DNA of 41,703 nt from NCBI GenBank assembly GCA_025354565.1, contig JANXMQ010000057.1, forward strand, positions 1 to 41,703, in the 5' to 3' direction. Shown one piece after another: positions 15,866 through 24,068 of the stretch. The DNA comes from Akkermansiaceae bacterium (GTDB lineage Bacteria > Verrucomicrobiota > Verrucomicrobiia > Verrucomicrobiales > Akkermansiaceae). How positions within the stretch are numbered: position 1 is the first letter of the stretch; every line of letters begins with the position of its first letter. The notes under the pieces were generated by a model. It searched no databases. It saw only the letters and a list, made by a program, of their open reading frames with translations, and was not told the DNA's origin. The translations under genes and the position numbers were made by a program.

Positions 15866-16447
15866 GGCAGCCAGCCAGTCCTCGAAGGCGGGGTGATCCT
15901 TGAGGTCGTATTGCCAACAGCGAAAACCGAGCTTGCGACCGGTGGCGATGTTTTGCGGGAGATCGTCGATGTAGAGCGTGTCTTTTGGATCGAGACCGTG
16001 GGTCGCGATGGCGTATTGATAGATTTCCGGATGAGGCTTGATGAATCCGGTTTCGAAGGAGGCGACGGCGGCGTGAAACAGGGCAAACTCGGGGTAATTT
16101 TTAACTAACCATGGCCAATGGATACTGTTGATGTTGGAGAACAGGATCAGCCGGTGTCCAGCGGCGGCGAGACCCCTAACACGATCCCACATCGGTTCGT
16201 TGGGCGTGAAAATGTGCCGCCAAGCATGTTCGAATTCGCTCGGCGTGGCCGTGCTGCCGAGCACACCGAGCGCCCAGGAAATATAAGCATTCTTCGGGAT
16301 CGACCCCGTTTCAAACTCATCCTTACGCTCTAGCAGGCGACTCAACCGCAAGGATGCATCGGAAATTCCGGCAGGCAGTAGCCGCGAAATCGAAGTCTCG
16401 AAATCGAAGTCCAGCAGCACACGGCCAATGTCGAAGAGAAAGGTCAT
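15845..16447 (-). CDS. HAD-family phosphatase, YihX-like (sugar-1-phosphate phosphatase)
   Basis: The 200-residue protein has all HAD motifs: nucleophile D6 in [13 protein letters not shown] (the DxG-V-DxD form of the YihX subgroup), motif II in [12 protein letters not shown], motif III lysine in [12 protein letters not shown], and motif IV in [12 protein letters not shown]. The helical cap is short. YihX itself hydrolyses alpha-D-glucose-1-phosphate, which fits the neighbouring UDP-glucose pyrophosphorylase, glycosyltransferase and glucosidase genes, but substrate cannot be read from sequence. It is followed closely by thiG. Upstream, an inverted repeat pair separates it from the glycosyltransferase gene. 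The ATG at 16447 is fixed by the conserved N-terminus. Confidence 0.85.
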   Translation of the reverse strand: MTFLFDIGRVLLDFDFETSISRLLPAGISDASLRLSRLLERKDEFETGSIPKNAYISWALGVLGSTATPSEFEHAWRHIFTPNEPMWDRVRGLAAAGHRLILFSNINSIHWPWLVKNYPEFALFHAAVASFETGFIKPHPEIYQYAIATHGLDPKDTLYIDDLPQNIATGRKLGFRCWQYDLKDHPAFEDWLAANLKSEI

Positions 16448-16460
16448 TGAAGATGATGAG

Positions 16461-16562
16461 AGTTGATGGTTGAGAGGAAGAATTTGATAGGAGGAGGAGG
16501 AATAGCTAATGATTCAGATCAGGTGCGCGGATGTCTTTATTTCTTACACTCAACCATCAACT
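16461..16562. repeat. Inverted-repeat element (GTTGATGG type), copy A, no gene inside
   Basis: AGTTGATGGTTGAG (16461-16474) is the perfect reverse complement of CTCAACCATCAACT (16549-16562), with 74 bases between. The pair sits between two minus-strand genes, and the stop codon of the glycosyltransferase (TGA, 16559-16557) lies within the repeat. The same GTTGATGG core marks two other junctions (19.6-20.1 kb and 22.7-22.8 kb). Confidence 0.75.
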
Positions 16563-17672
16563 TCCCCCCTCCATCTCTACCATAATAAACTTCGCGGCGG
16601 TGATGGCTCCGGAGTTGCGGCCGTGGCGGGCGAGGGCCATTTTCATCGTCCGCCATCCGTCAGCATGATCGGCGAGGAGATCGGTGACGTTGCGGGTAAG
16701 GGCTGCCGGAGTTTCGGCGAGATGCCCGCCGCCGATGATTTCCAGAAGCCGGAGATTGCCCTCTTCCTGACCGGGTACGAGGTGGTGGATGAGCATCGGA
16801 CAGCAAGCGGCGATGGCCTCGTGGACGGTCGCGCCACCCGCCTTGCCGACGACGAGGTGATGACTGTTCAGAAATTTCGGCACGCGTCGAGTCCAGCCAA
16901 TGAGTCGGACGCGGCCAGGATAGGCAAGCTGAATTTCCCGCGCCCGCGAGTAAAGTGCGCGCATATTGCGACCGAGGATGATCGTGAGTTGGACCGACGG
17001 CGACGCATCCAACAAGGCCCGGCTGTGGCGGCGGACGAAGGGCAGTTTCGCCGTGGGGAAATAGAGAATCCGGAATGGCTCGCAGGCGTCGTCCGCCGCG
17101 ACGGGCTGCAATTTCGCGAAATCCGGATGCACGGGGAAGCCGGTATCCATGATTCTCTCACTGGGCAAACCCGCGCGGATCATCGTTTCCCGCGTCGCCG
17201 AATCGGTGACCAGCCAACTCCCGCAGGTAGCACGCAGCCAAGCGGCGTTGATCTCGATGGAGTCTGTCACCACGATGAATACCGGCGTTTTCACCCCCGT
17301 TGACGCCAAAATCCGACTCAAGAAATAAGGGTAGAGCGGATAGGTGCTAACGATGGCGGTCGGTTGGAATTCCTCGATCAGCTTCGCCAGCGACGCCTCG
17401 ACCATCCGCAAGATAGGTGAACTTTTGCGATTGAAATCATAGCGGTCCGTTGAGCGATAGATTCTCGCCCAGAGGTGCGGAAAATTCGTCGTGACATAGC
17501 GATAACCGTGATTCACCAGCGCGGTGATGCGCGGGACGCCAAGCAAGCAGGGGTCGCTCACTTGGGTCACCATCCCCTCAGCACCGAGCGCCAGCGCGAG
17601 ATTTCGGGCGGCACTGTTGTGCCCTTCGCCAAAAGCGGCGGTGACGATGAGGATGCGCGGTTCGGCGGGCAT
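16557..17672 (-). CDS. MGDG synthase/UgtP-type glycosyltransferase (GT28-like)
   Basis: The 371-residue protein begins MPAEPRILIVTAAFGEGHNS, the glycine-histidine N-terminal motif of monogalactosyl/glucosyl-diacylglycerol synthases. VVTDSIEINAAWL and FPVHPDFAKL follow, then the C-terminal sugar-nucleotide block GKAGGATVHEAIAACCPMLI and HLVPGQEEGNLRLL. Relatives transfer glucose or galactose from a UDP-sugar to diacylglycerol at the cytoplasmic face of the inner membrane. UDP-glucose could come from the UGPase of the same gene run. The ATG at 17672 is chosen because upstream in-frame codons are not conserved and would overlap the divergent gene. The stop codon is provided by an inverted-repeat element. 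Confidence 0.82.
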   Translation of the reverse strand: MPAEPRILIVTAAFGEGHNSAARNLALALGAEGMVTQVSDPCLLGVPRITALVNHGYRYVTTNFPHLWARIYRSTDRYDFNRKSSPILRMVEASLAKLIEEFQPTAIVSTYPLYPYFLSRILASTGVKTPVFIVVTDSIEINAAWLRATCGSWLVTDSATRETMIRAGLPSERIMDTGFPVHPDFAKLQPVAADDACEPFRILYFPTAKLPFVRRHSRALLDASPSVQLTIILGRNMRALYSRAREIQLAYPGRVRLIGWTRRVPKFLNSHHLVVGKAGGATVHEAIAACCPMLIHHLVPGQEEGNLRLLEIIGGGHLAETPAALTRNVTDLLADHADGWRTMKMALARHGRNSGAITAAKFIMVEMEGGS

Positions 17673-17747
17673 GATGGTTTCCGCCGCAGATTTAGAGTGA
17701 GAGTTGCGTTGCGTCGATGGAGTTTTGCAGCTTTTGTTCCGTCGCAG

Positions 17748-18854
17748 ATGGCTCGTAAGGAAAAACGCATTGAACTGAGAACGGTGGATGAGGATGCCGT
17801 CGAGTTCAAGACGCCTGTCATCCGGCTCAAGAATGACGCGACCGAAGCGCGGGAGATATTCGCACGCCTCGGGGCAAGCTCGGATGTAAGCAGCGAGCGG
17901 CACCGCTTGGAAATCCCCAACCACGAGGACTTTGAGATCCGCACGCACCAACCGGGAATCGAAGCGATCGTCGAAGTCGCCGTCCCTGTTCCCGAGGTGC
18001 TTGAGGAAGCTTGGGGCACGCAAGCTACCGACCCCAAGCGAATCGCATGGGGCTGGTTTGCTCTCGTCGGTTCAATCATCGCCGCAGCGATTATCTGGTC
18101 GCTAAACCAGGTGAAGACGGCCGACGCCAAGGCCGAAAAACTTCGCACCACCACCGAGTCCGTGATCGGCAGCGACGCGCAGGCCGATCAGGAGGCCGGC
18201 AATCTCATCGACCGCATCGACGCCACTACCAAAGCTTTTTTCGAAGCCTCCACCATCACCGAACTCGCCCGCTATGTGCGTCAACCAGAGCGAGTTCGTC
18301 CGCTGATGGAACGCTATTATGCCGCAGCCCCGCTCAGCGCAAATCCCCACCTCAATACCAAGCTGCTCCAACCCATTACCATCGCCAACCGAGCGAATTT
18401 GTGGGTCACCGCCGTCGAACTCGACGATCACAAAAGCCACAACCTCATCGTCGAAATCCTTCCTAACGGCGAACCTCGGATCGACTGGGAGACCTTCGTT
18501 TGCTATCAGCCGATGAAATGGGACACCTTCGCGACCCAACGCCCGACCGGCACCTCCTACGACTTCCGGCTTTACGTCGAGCCCGACAATTTTTTCAGCC
18601 ACGAATTTACCGACTCCAAGCGCTGGTTCTGCTTCCGCCTGACCGCCATGGATAGCGATGAAACCCTCTTCGGCTATGCTCCGATCGGTGGGGAGATCTG
18701 TGAACAAATTGCTGCGCTCCTCAATCAGAACCATGGTCGCAAAACCTCCTTGATCCTGCGCCTCAGCATCCCCGTCGGACTTCAGTCCCGGACCGGTGTG
18801 ATCATCGAAAAACTCGTCAGCCCCCGCTGGCTCTATCTGGACCCGCCGGAGTAG
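17748..18854 (+). CDS. Hypothetical single-pass membrane protein
   Basis: The 368-residue product has an acidic and basic cytoplasmic N-terminus (1-100), one membrane helix (residues 101-119, WGWFALVGSIIAAAIIWSL), a short charged helix (ADAKAEKLRTTTESVIGSDA) and a C-terminal soluble domain with FFEASTITELARYVRQPERV, IDWETFVCYQPMKWD and VSPRWLYLDPPE. I know of similar uncharacterised proteins in this phylum but no function. It is transcribed divergently from the glycosyltransferase (75 bases between starts) and convergently to livF. The ATG at 17748 removes an upstream extension that overlaps the divergent gene. Confidence 0.7.
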   Translation: MARKEKRIELRTVDEDAVEFKTPVIRLKNDATEAREIFARLGASSDVSSERHRLEIPNHEDFEIRTHQPGIEAIVEVAVPVPEVLEEAWGTQATDPKRIAWGWFALVGSIIAAAIIWSLNQVKTADAKAEKLRTTTESVIGSDAQADQEAGNLIDRIDATTKAFFEASTITELARYVRQPERVRPLMERYYAAAPLSANPHLNTKLLQPITIANRANLWVTAVELDDHKSHNLIVEILPNGEPRIDWETFVCYQPMKWDTFATQRPTGTSYDFRLYVEPDNFFSHEFTDSKRWFCFRLTAMDSDETLFGYAPIGGEICEQIAALLNQNHGRKTSLILRLSIPVGLQSRTGVIIEKLVSPRWLYLDPPE

Positions 18855-18896
18855 TTACCGAAAACATCTGAGGACAGGTAGCCCACGGCCCTGATC

Positions 18897-19601
18897 TCAG
18901 GCACCCAAATAGGCAGCCTGGACTTCCGGGTTCACCTTGAGTTCGGCGGACGGACCTTCTAGCAGAATTTTGCCCGATTCCAACACATAGGCATAAGAGG
19001 AAATATCGAGGGCGAGATTCGCGTTCTGCTCGACTAGCAAGATTGTAAGTCCCTGTTCGCGGTTGATCTCCACGATGCGCTCGAAAATGGCTTTCACCAA
19101 CAAGGGCGCAATGCCCAGCGATGGCTCATCGAGCATGAGAAACTTTGGCTTGCTCAAGAGTGCGCGACCGATCGCAAGCATCTGTTGTTCACCACCAGAG
19201 AGAGTTCCTGCGGCTTGATTTTCACGTTCTTTGAGGCGAGGGAAGAGGCCGAAGACATATTCCGTCTGATTCGCGATCCAATGCTTGTCGCGTTGGAGAT
19301 AGGCACCCATCTGGAGGTTCTCATGTACCGTGAGATTTGCGAAAACCATGCGGCCCTCGGGGACATGGCAAAGCCCTTGTGCGACGATCTGGTTCGGTGC
19401 GAGCTTGGAAGTGTCCTGGCCATTGTATATCACCGTGCCAGTCGATTTCACAAGGCCGGAGAGAGCGCGCAAAGTAGTTGATTTCCCCGCGCCGTTTGCA
19501 CCGATTAATGTGACAATACTCCCCTGCGGCACTTTGAGAGAAATGCCGTGGAGTGCTTTGATGGCACCGTAGGAAACGTGAAGGTTTTCGACAGTTAGCA
19601 A
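18897..19601 (-). CDS. livF: Branched-chain amino acid type ABC transporter ATPase LivF
   Basis: The 234-residue protein starts LTVENLHVSYGAIKALHGIS and has Walker A GANGAGKST, Q-loop VAQGLCHVPEGRMVFANLTV, the signature LSGGEQQM, Walker B FLMLDEPSLGIAP and the switch histidine region LLVEQN. It is the second ATPase of a HAAT/Liv-type importer and pairs with LivG at the inner membrane. The start is a TTG at 19601 immediately next to an inverted-repeat element. No ATG is available at the family start position, so the insertion may have replaced the original start region. It is the last gene of the operon, converging on the 17748-18854 gene. Confidence 0.93.
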   Translation of the reverse strand: MLTVENLHVSYGAIKALHGISLKVPQGSIVTLIGANGAGKSTTLRALSGLVKSTGTVIYNGQDTSKLAPNQIVAQGLCHVPEGRMVFANLTVHENLQMGAYLQRDKHWIANQTEYVFGLFPRLKERENQAAGTLSGGEQQMLAIGRALLSKPKFLMLDEPSLGIAPLLVKAIFERIVEINREQGLTILLVEQNANLALDISSYAYVLESGKILLEGPSAELKVNPEVQAAYLGA

Positions 19602-20079
19602 GGGAAGTTGAAGGTTGAGAGTTGATGGTTGATAGCAAGAAGAAGAGAAGACTCAGGCATCGTCTAGCAATGAACGACGGAGACCGCAGAGCATTCGCCC
19701 CTGCTCCTCTGCGGCGAGATAGAGTTCTTGAAATTCCTCAGGGGAAAGCATGCCCTGATGCCGACTGATGAATGATTGAGACACGACCTCGAAAAGTGAA
19801 GCAGTGGCGATTTCTACAAAGCGTGCAAAGTCTTTCTTTGAATTACGGGAACTGCCCTCCGCAATGTTGGAAGAAATGGAAACAGCAGCTCGACGCATTT
19901 GATTCGTCAAACCGAAGGGCTCATCCGAGGGAAAGTCACGGGTGATCGAATAAACCGTGTCAGCAAATAAGATAGCCTTTTCCCAAACTTCGAGTCGTTC
20001 AAATCCAAACATGGTCTCTTTTGTAGTTATTTCTTCATCTTTCACTTCACCATCAACTATCAAGCATAAACCATCAACT
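19602..20079 (-). mobile_element. Inverted-repeat cassette (GTTGATGG type) carrying a four-helix-bundle gene, copy C
   Basis: The arms are AGTTGATGG (19620-19628, in a context rich in GTTGA motifs from 19606) and its reverse complement CCATCAACT (20050-20058, again at 20071-20079). Between them is the S23-type gene. The cassette fills the whole gap between livG and livF: it begins within the livG stop codon region and ends at the livF start. Compared with the empty pairs at 16.5 and 22.7 kb, it looks like the gene-carrying form of the same repeat family. No target-site duplication was identified. Confidence 0.6.
19653..20012 (-). CDS. Four-helix-bundle protein (23S rRNA intervening sequence/S23 type)
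   Basis: The 119-residue product starts MFGFERLEVWEKAILFADTV and continues FPSDEPFGLTNQMRRAAVSI, SSNIAEGSSRNSKKDFARFV and a final helical region with LCGLRRSLL. This is the S23/IVP four-helix-bundle family. Relatives are encoded inside intervening sequences of bacterial 23S rRNA genes, and Avd of diversity-generating retroelements shares the fold; they bind nucleic acid, but no catalytic role is established. Here the gene interrupts the liv operon, has no link to amino-acid transport and is enclosed by inverted repeats. The ATG at 20012 matches the family start. Confidence 0.9.
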   Translation of the reverse strand: MFGFERLEVWEKAILFADTVYSITRDFPSDEPFGLTNQMRRAAVSISSNIAEGSSRNSKKDFARFVEIATASLFEVVSQSFISRHQGMLSPEEFQELYLAAEEQGRMLCGLRRSLLDDA

Positions 20080-20851
20080 AAAGAGCCGCGGCTCCGAGAT
20101 ACGCTTCAATTACTTTCGGATGACATTGGATTTCCTTCGGCGTGCCCTCGGCGATTTTGATGCCATACTCCAGCACGGCGATGCGTTCGCAGATGCCCAT
20201 GACGACTTTCATGTCGTGTTCGACCAGCAGGACGGATAGATTGTAACGCTCCTTCACGAAGCGGATTAGGCGCATGAGGTCTTCCTTTTCGGAGGGGTTC
20301 ATGCCAGCGGCGGGTTCGTCCAGCAGCAGGAGTTTCGGGCGGGTCGCAAGAGCGCGGACGATTTCGAGGCGGCGTTGGTCGCCATAGGGAAGCGAAACAG
20401 CGAGTTCGTCGCGCTGCGCGGAGAGGTCGAATATTTCGAGGAGTTCGAGGGCGTTTTTCTCGGTTTCTGCCTCGGCCCTGGCGAATTTTTTGCCGCGCCA
20501 GAGCGCACTGAAGTAGCCCTCGCCATTGTGCAATCGGGCGGCGACGCGGATATTATCGAGGACGCTGAGCGAGGCGAAGAGTCGGATGTTTTGAAAAGTG
20601 CGGGCGATGCCCAGAGCGGCGAGGCGGTTCGGCTTGATGCCGAGCGTGTCTTTTCCCGCGAAACGGATTTGGCCGCTGGTCGGCTGATAGACGCCGGTGA
20701 TCATGTTGAATGCGGTGGTTTTCCCCGCGCCGTTAGGACCAATGAGTCCGACCAACTCCCCTTCCCCGACGTTCAGGGAAAACTCCGAGACGGCGGTGAG
20801 ACCACCGAATTTAATAGTGGCCTTATCGAGTTCCAGTAGAGGCGTGCTCAT
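20078..20851 (-). CDS. livG: Branched-chain amino acid type ABC transporter ATPase LivG
   Basis: The 257-residue protein begins PLLELDKATIKFGGLTAVSE and has Walker A GPNGAGKTT, the LivG-type insert KPNRLAALGIARTFQNIRLF, signature VSLPYGDQRRLEIVRAL, Walker B LLLDEPAAGMNPSE and the switch VEHDM. It energises the importer together with LivF. Its start overlaps the livM stop by one base (20851), the usual translationally coupled arrangement. Its stop (TAG, 20080-20078) runs into the inverted-repeat cassette, so the last codons may border the insertion. Otherwise complete. Confidence 0.95.
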   Translation of the reverse strand: MSTPLLELDKATIKFGGLTAVSEFSLNVGEGELVGLIGPNGAGKTTAFNMITGVYQPTSGQIRFAGKDTLGIKPNRLAALGIARTFQNIRLFASLSVLDNIRVAARLHNGEGYFSALWRGKKFARAEAETEKNALELLEIFDLSAQRDELAVSLPYGDQRRLEIVRALATRPKLLLLDEPAAGMNPSEKEDLMRLIRFVKERYNLSVLLVEHDMKVVMGICERIAVLEYGIKIAEGTPKEIQCHPKVIEAYLGAAAL

Positions 20852-21771
20852 CAGGATTTACGGCGTTTGGGAATGAGCGAGAACAATCCGGCGGGACACC
20901 ATAACATCAGCAAGATAATGAGAAGTGAGTAAACAATCATGCGGTATTCTAAAAAATCGCTCAGAAATTGCGGCATCAAGGTGAGTAGAATGGCCGCCAC
21001 GATCACCCCGACCGTGCGGCCCATGCCACCGAGGATGACCATGACGACGATGTCGATGGATTTCACCCAGTCGAAGCCGGTGGGTGATAGAAATTGTTTA
21101 TGATGGGCATAAAGCCCACCCGCGATCCCGGAGAAAAAGGCTCCGGTGACGAATGCGATGACTTTCGTCCGGGTGGTATCGATGCCGTTGGATTCTGCGG
21201 CGATTTCATCATCGTGTACGGCGATAAAAGCGCGACCGTAAGTGGAATTTACCAAGGCGGAAATTGCATAGATCGTGACGGCAGCAAATCCGAAGGTCCA
21301 TCCGAGATTGGTGAGTTTTGGGATCCCTTTGAGCCCGCTGGCCGCGCCAATGGCTTCGGTATTTTGGGCAAACACACGGATGATTTCACCGAAACCAAGA
21401 GTCACGATCGCGAGGTAATCGCCACGAAGGCGCAGCGATGGCACGCCGACTAACAACCCCACGAACGCAGCCAGCAAACCCCCGGCGGTGAGCGCGAGAG
21501 GGAAATACCAGAACGCATTCGCTGTTGCTCCGATGTTCAGTGAAATCCACGCCGAGAAATATCCGCCCACCGCCATGAAGCCCGCGTGACCGAGGCTGAA
21601 TTGGCCGGTGTGACCATTGATCAGATTTAAGCTAGTCGCGAGAATGATTGCGATGCCGACATCGATGGCGACCCCGAGATAGTAGCGATTGAATTGTGGC
21701 GAAAAATAGGAAACGATTACCGCGAGTGCGATTCCTAGGATCAACCAGCGTTTAGCTCCCGGCAACGGCAT
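20851..21771 (-). CDS. livM: Branched-chain amino acid type ABC permease LivM
   Basis: The 306-residue membrane protein has about eight to nine hydrophobic helices. The conserved block GHTGQFSLGHAGFMAVGGYF (residues about 53-72) and LRGDYLAIVTLGFGEIIRVF (113-132) identify the LivM family, the latter contacting the ATPase. DWVKSIDIVVMVILGGMGRT follows. It forms the transmembrane channel with LivH in the inner membrane. Start and stop overlap livH and livG by a base each, indicating a single transcript. Confidence 0.94.
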   Translation of the reverse strand: MPLPGAKRWLILGIALAVIVSYFSPQFNRYYLGVAIDVGIAIILATSLNLINGHTGQFSLGHAGFMAVGGYFSAWISLNIGATANAFWYFPLALTAGGLLAAFVGLLVGVPSLRLRGDYLAIVTLGFGEIIRVFAQNTEAIGAASGLKGIPKLTNLGWTFGFAAVTIYAISALVNSTYGRAFIAVHDDEIAAESNGIDTTRTKVIAFVTGAFFSGIAGGLYAHHKQFLSPTGFDWVKSIDIVVMVILGGMGRTVGVIVAAILLTLMPQFLSDFLEYRMIVYSLLIILLMLWCPAGLFSLIPKRRKS

Positions 21772-22682
21772 CAGACTTTCTCGATGGTTGAGCGGCCTAG
21801 CAGACCCGCAGGTTTTAAAAGGAGGATCAGGATGAGAATACCAAAAGCAATGGCATCACGGTAGCTCGACAGGCCGGGAATACCACCGGCGAAGGCGTCC
21901 AGCATTCCTAACAAGACCCCACCGAGCACAGCTCCCGGCAGATTTCCGATACCGCCGAGCACGGCGGCGATGAAGGCTTTCAACCCCGGCTGCGTCCCCA
22001 TCAGCGGTTCGATGCTGGGGGATTTCATCGCGTAAAGAATCCCGGCGATGGCAGCAAGTGCGGAGCCGAGACCGAAGGTGAACGAGATGATGCGGTTGAC
22101 CGGCACGCCCATGAGCAAGGCGGCCTGCTGATTGAAGGAAACGGCGCGCATCGCGGTGCCCACCCGGGTTTTTTGGACGATGAACCACATGACGATCAGC
22201 AGGACAATCGTGACACAGATGGTCAGCACGTCATTGCTAGAAATAACGATTTTACCGAATTGAAAGGCCTTCTCCGGCAGCAATTGGGGAAATGGCAACT
22301 GCGTGGCACCGATCACCTTTTCATTTTGCGCCGTGTATTGGATCAGCAATGAGACGCCGATGGCGGTGATGAGAACAGTTAGTTTCGGGCGATTGCGCAG
22401 CGGACGATAGGCCAAGCGCTCGATGGTCATGCCGATGCAGGCGCAGATCGCGGCCACTATTATGGAAACCATGATGCAACCGAGCACCGATTGGTTGCCG
22501 CACATTTTCTCGATCTTCGGGGCGATGTAATACGCACTGAACGCGCCTAACATCAGCACATCACTGTGGGCGAAATTAATGAACCGCAACACGCCATAAA
22601 CCATCGTGTAGCCGAGGGCGATGAGCGCGTAGATGGCTCCCAGCCCGAGCCCGTTGATAGTTTGCTGGAAAAGCCAATCCAC
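21771..22682 (-). CDS. livH: Branched-chain amino acid type ABC permease LivH
   Basis: The 303-residue protein opens MDWLFQQTINGLGLGAIYAL, IALGYTMVYGVLRFINFAHS, the signature start of LivH permeases, and closes with GIGNLPGAVLGGVLLGMLDA. About eight membrane helices are visible. The start codon is GTG (22682); the bases just before it belong to a GTTGATGG-type repeat, and no ribosome site is seen. It is coupled to livM downstream. Substrate class (branched-chain or other amino acids, amides or urea) is not fixed by permease sequence; the non-urea assignment rests on the LivK-like binding protein. Confidence 0.94.
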   Translation of the reverse strand: MDWLFQQTINGLGLGAIYALIALGYTMVYGVLRFINFAHSDVLMLGAFSAYYIAPKIEKMCGNQSVLGCIMVSIIVAAICACIGMTIERLAYRPLRNRPKLTVLITAIGVSLLIQYTAQNEKVIGATQLPFPQLLPEKAFQFGKIVISSNDVLTICVTIVLLIVMWFIVQKTRVGTAMRAVSFNQQAALLMGVPVNRIISFTFGLGSALAAIAGILYAMKSPSIEPLMGTQPGLKAFIAAVLGGIGNLPGAVLGGVLLGMLDAFAGGIPGLSSYRDAIAFGILILILLLKPAGLLGRSTIEKV

Positions 22683-22803
22683 TTGAGGGTTGATGGTCTA
22701 GGGTTGATTGTGGATCACAAGAAATGAAGGCTGGCGGTTTGAAGCGGAGTAAAAAGGCAGCATCCTTTTTCCATCAACTCTCAACCCGCCACCATCAACT
22801 TCT
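22683..22803. repeat. Inverted-repeat element (GTTGATGG type), copy B, no gene inside
   Basis: GTTGATGG at 22689-22696 (within GGGTTGATGG) faces CCATCAAC at 22771-22778 and again at 22792-22799. The element fills the livK-livH gap from the base after the livK stop to the base before the livH GTG start. No frame inside it is gene-like. Confidence 0.7.
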
Positions 22804-23940
22804 TCAAGGTTTCACCGTGGCCTTGTAGGTGAATTTGCCGCCTTTGATTTGAATGAAAACGAGGGGCTTGTCGGCATCGCGATTCGCATTGATAGAAAAT
22901 TTACCACCCGCACCCGCGAAGTCCTTGGTGGTGGCGATGGCGGCACGCAGAGCGACGGACTCGGTGGTCTCCGCACGCTTGATCGAATCGGCAAGAACCA
23001 TTGCGGAATCGTAACCGAGCACGGCCATCGCGTCCGGGATCTTGCCATTGAAGCGCTTCTTGTAGGAGGCCACGAATGCGACCATTTCCGGGGTGCCCTC
23101 TTCCGGCGAGCAATGGGTGGAGAAATAAGTTCCTTCCACGGCCTCCTTACCGACGGTGATGAGGCTATCGCTTTCCCATCCGTCGCCACCGAAGATCGGA
23201 ATGTCCATACCGAGTTGTTTGGCTTGGATACAGATGAGCGCGACATCGTTATAATAGCCGGGGAGGAAGATCGCATCCGGCGAGTCAGCCTTGATGGTGG
23301 TGAGTTGATTTTTGAAATCCTTCTCGCCGCCGTTGTAGTCGAGTTCCACGGCAACCTTGCCACCATTGCTGGTGAGCTTTTCCTTGAAATTTTTCGCGAG
23401 GCCCTTGCTATAGTCGCTCTTCACATCGGTGAGGATAGCGATGCGGTTCGCCTTGAGCGTTCCCGTCGCGAAATTGGCGAGGGCAGCGCCTTGGAAAATG
23501 TCCGTGAAACACACTCGGAAAATGTAGTCACCCACCTGCGTCACCGTCGGGTTGGTCGAGGACGGTGAAATCATCGGAATCTTGCTCTGTTGGCAGATCG
23601 GCGCGGCTTCGAGCGAACGGCTGGAAGCGACCTCGCCGAGGATGGCAATGACGCCGTCTTTGGAAATCAGCTTGTTGACTGCATTCGCAGGCTCTCCGGC
23701 CTTCGTTTGATCGTCTTCCGTGAGCAGTTCTAATTTTTTCCCTAGCAATCCACCCTTCGCATTCACTTCCTCGATCGCCAGCAAGGTGCCTTCATGCGAC
23801 GAGATGCCAAAGGTCGCTTCCTTGCCGGTAATCGAGGCAAATTCGCCGACCTTGATGGTATCGCCCCCCCCGGATTTGCAACCGGTAAAAGCGATGGCGA
23901 GAGCGGAAACGGCGGGGAGCAGGAGGAATCTGGATTTCAT
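22804..23940 (-). CDS. Branched-chain amino acid type ABC substrate-binding lipoprotein LivK/LivJ-like
   Basis: The 378-residue protein has a lipoprotein signal, MKSRFLLLPAVSALAIAFTGC, with the lipobox FTGC. A type I periplasmic-binding fold of the Leu/Ile/Val family follows: IKVGEFASITGKEATFGISS, GTLLAIEEVNAKGGLLGKKL, IAILGEVASSRSLEAAP, KIPMISPSSTNPTVT, and DAIFLPGYYNDVALICIQAK. It delivers the ligand to LivHM. The ATG at 23940 is fixed by the signal peptide. First gene of the operon; the promoter should lie in 23941-24068. The ligand cannot be told from sequence. Confidence 0.9.
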   Translation of the reverse strand: MKSRFLLLPAVSALAIAFTGCKSGGGDTIKVGEFASITGKEATFGISSHEGTLLAIEEVNAKGGLLGKKLELLTEDDQTKAGEPANAVNKLISKDGVIAILGEVASSRSLEAAPICQQSKIPMISPSSTNPTVTQVGDYIFRVCFTDIFQGAALANFATGTLKANRIAILTDVKSDYSKGLAKNFKEKLTSNGGKVAVELDYNGGEKDFKNQLTTIKADSPDAIFLPGYYNDVALICIQAKQLGMDIPIFGGDGWESDSLITVGKEAVEGTYFSTHCSPEEGTPEMVAFVASYKKRFNGKIPDAMAVLGYDSAMVLADSIKRAETTESVALRAAIATTKDFAGAGGKFSINANRDADKPLVFIQIKGGKFTYKATVKP

Positions 23941-24068
23941 ACGGCGATGGGGAAATAGAGTCGCCCGCAAGCTAGGAAACTCACTCCACCAGCGCAACAG
24001 CATTTTGTATGCCTTAACGATCCTGGGAAATCCGCCTCCAACCCACTGGCGACCGGCAGGATACCACC

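Noticed and set aside
15835-16447. A TPP riboswitch ahead of thiG
   Set aside because: Looked for the CTGAGA and ACC..GAACCTGAT-like blocks upstream of thiG and its upstream gene; not present.
22849-23568. A 239-codon plus-strand frame antisense to livK
   Set aside because: Shadow of livK; no signal, motif or neighbour supports it.
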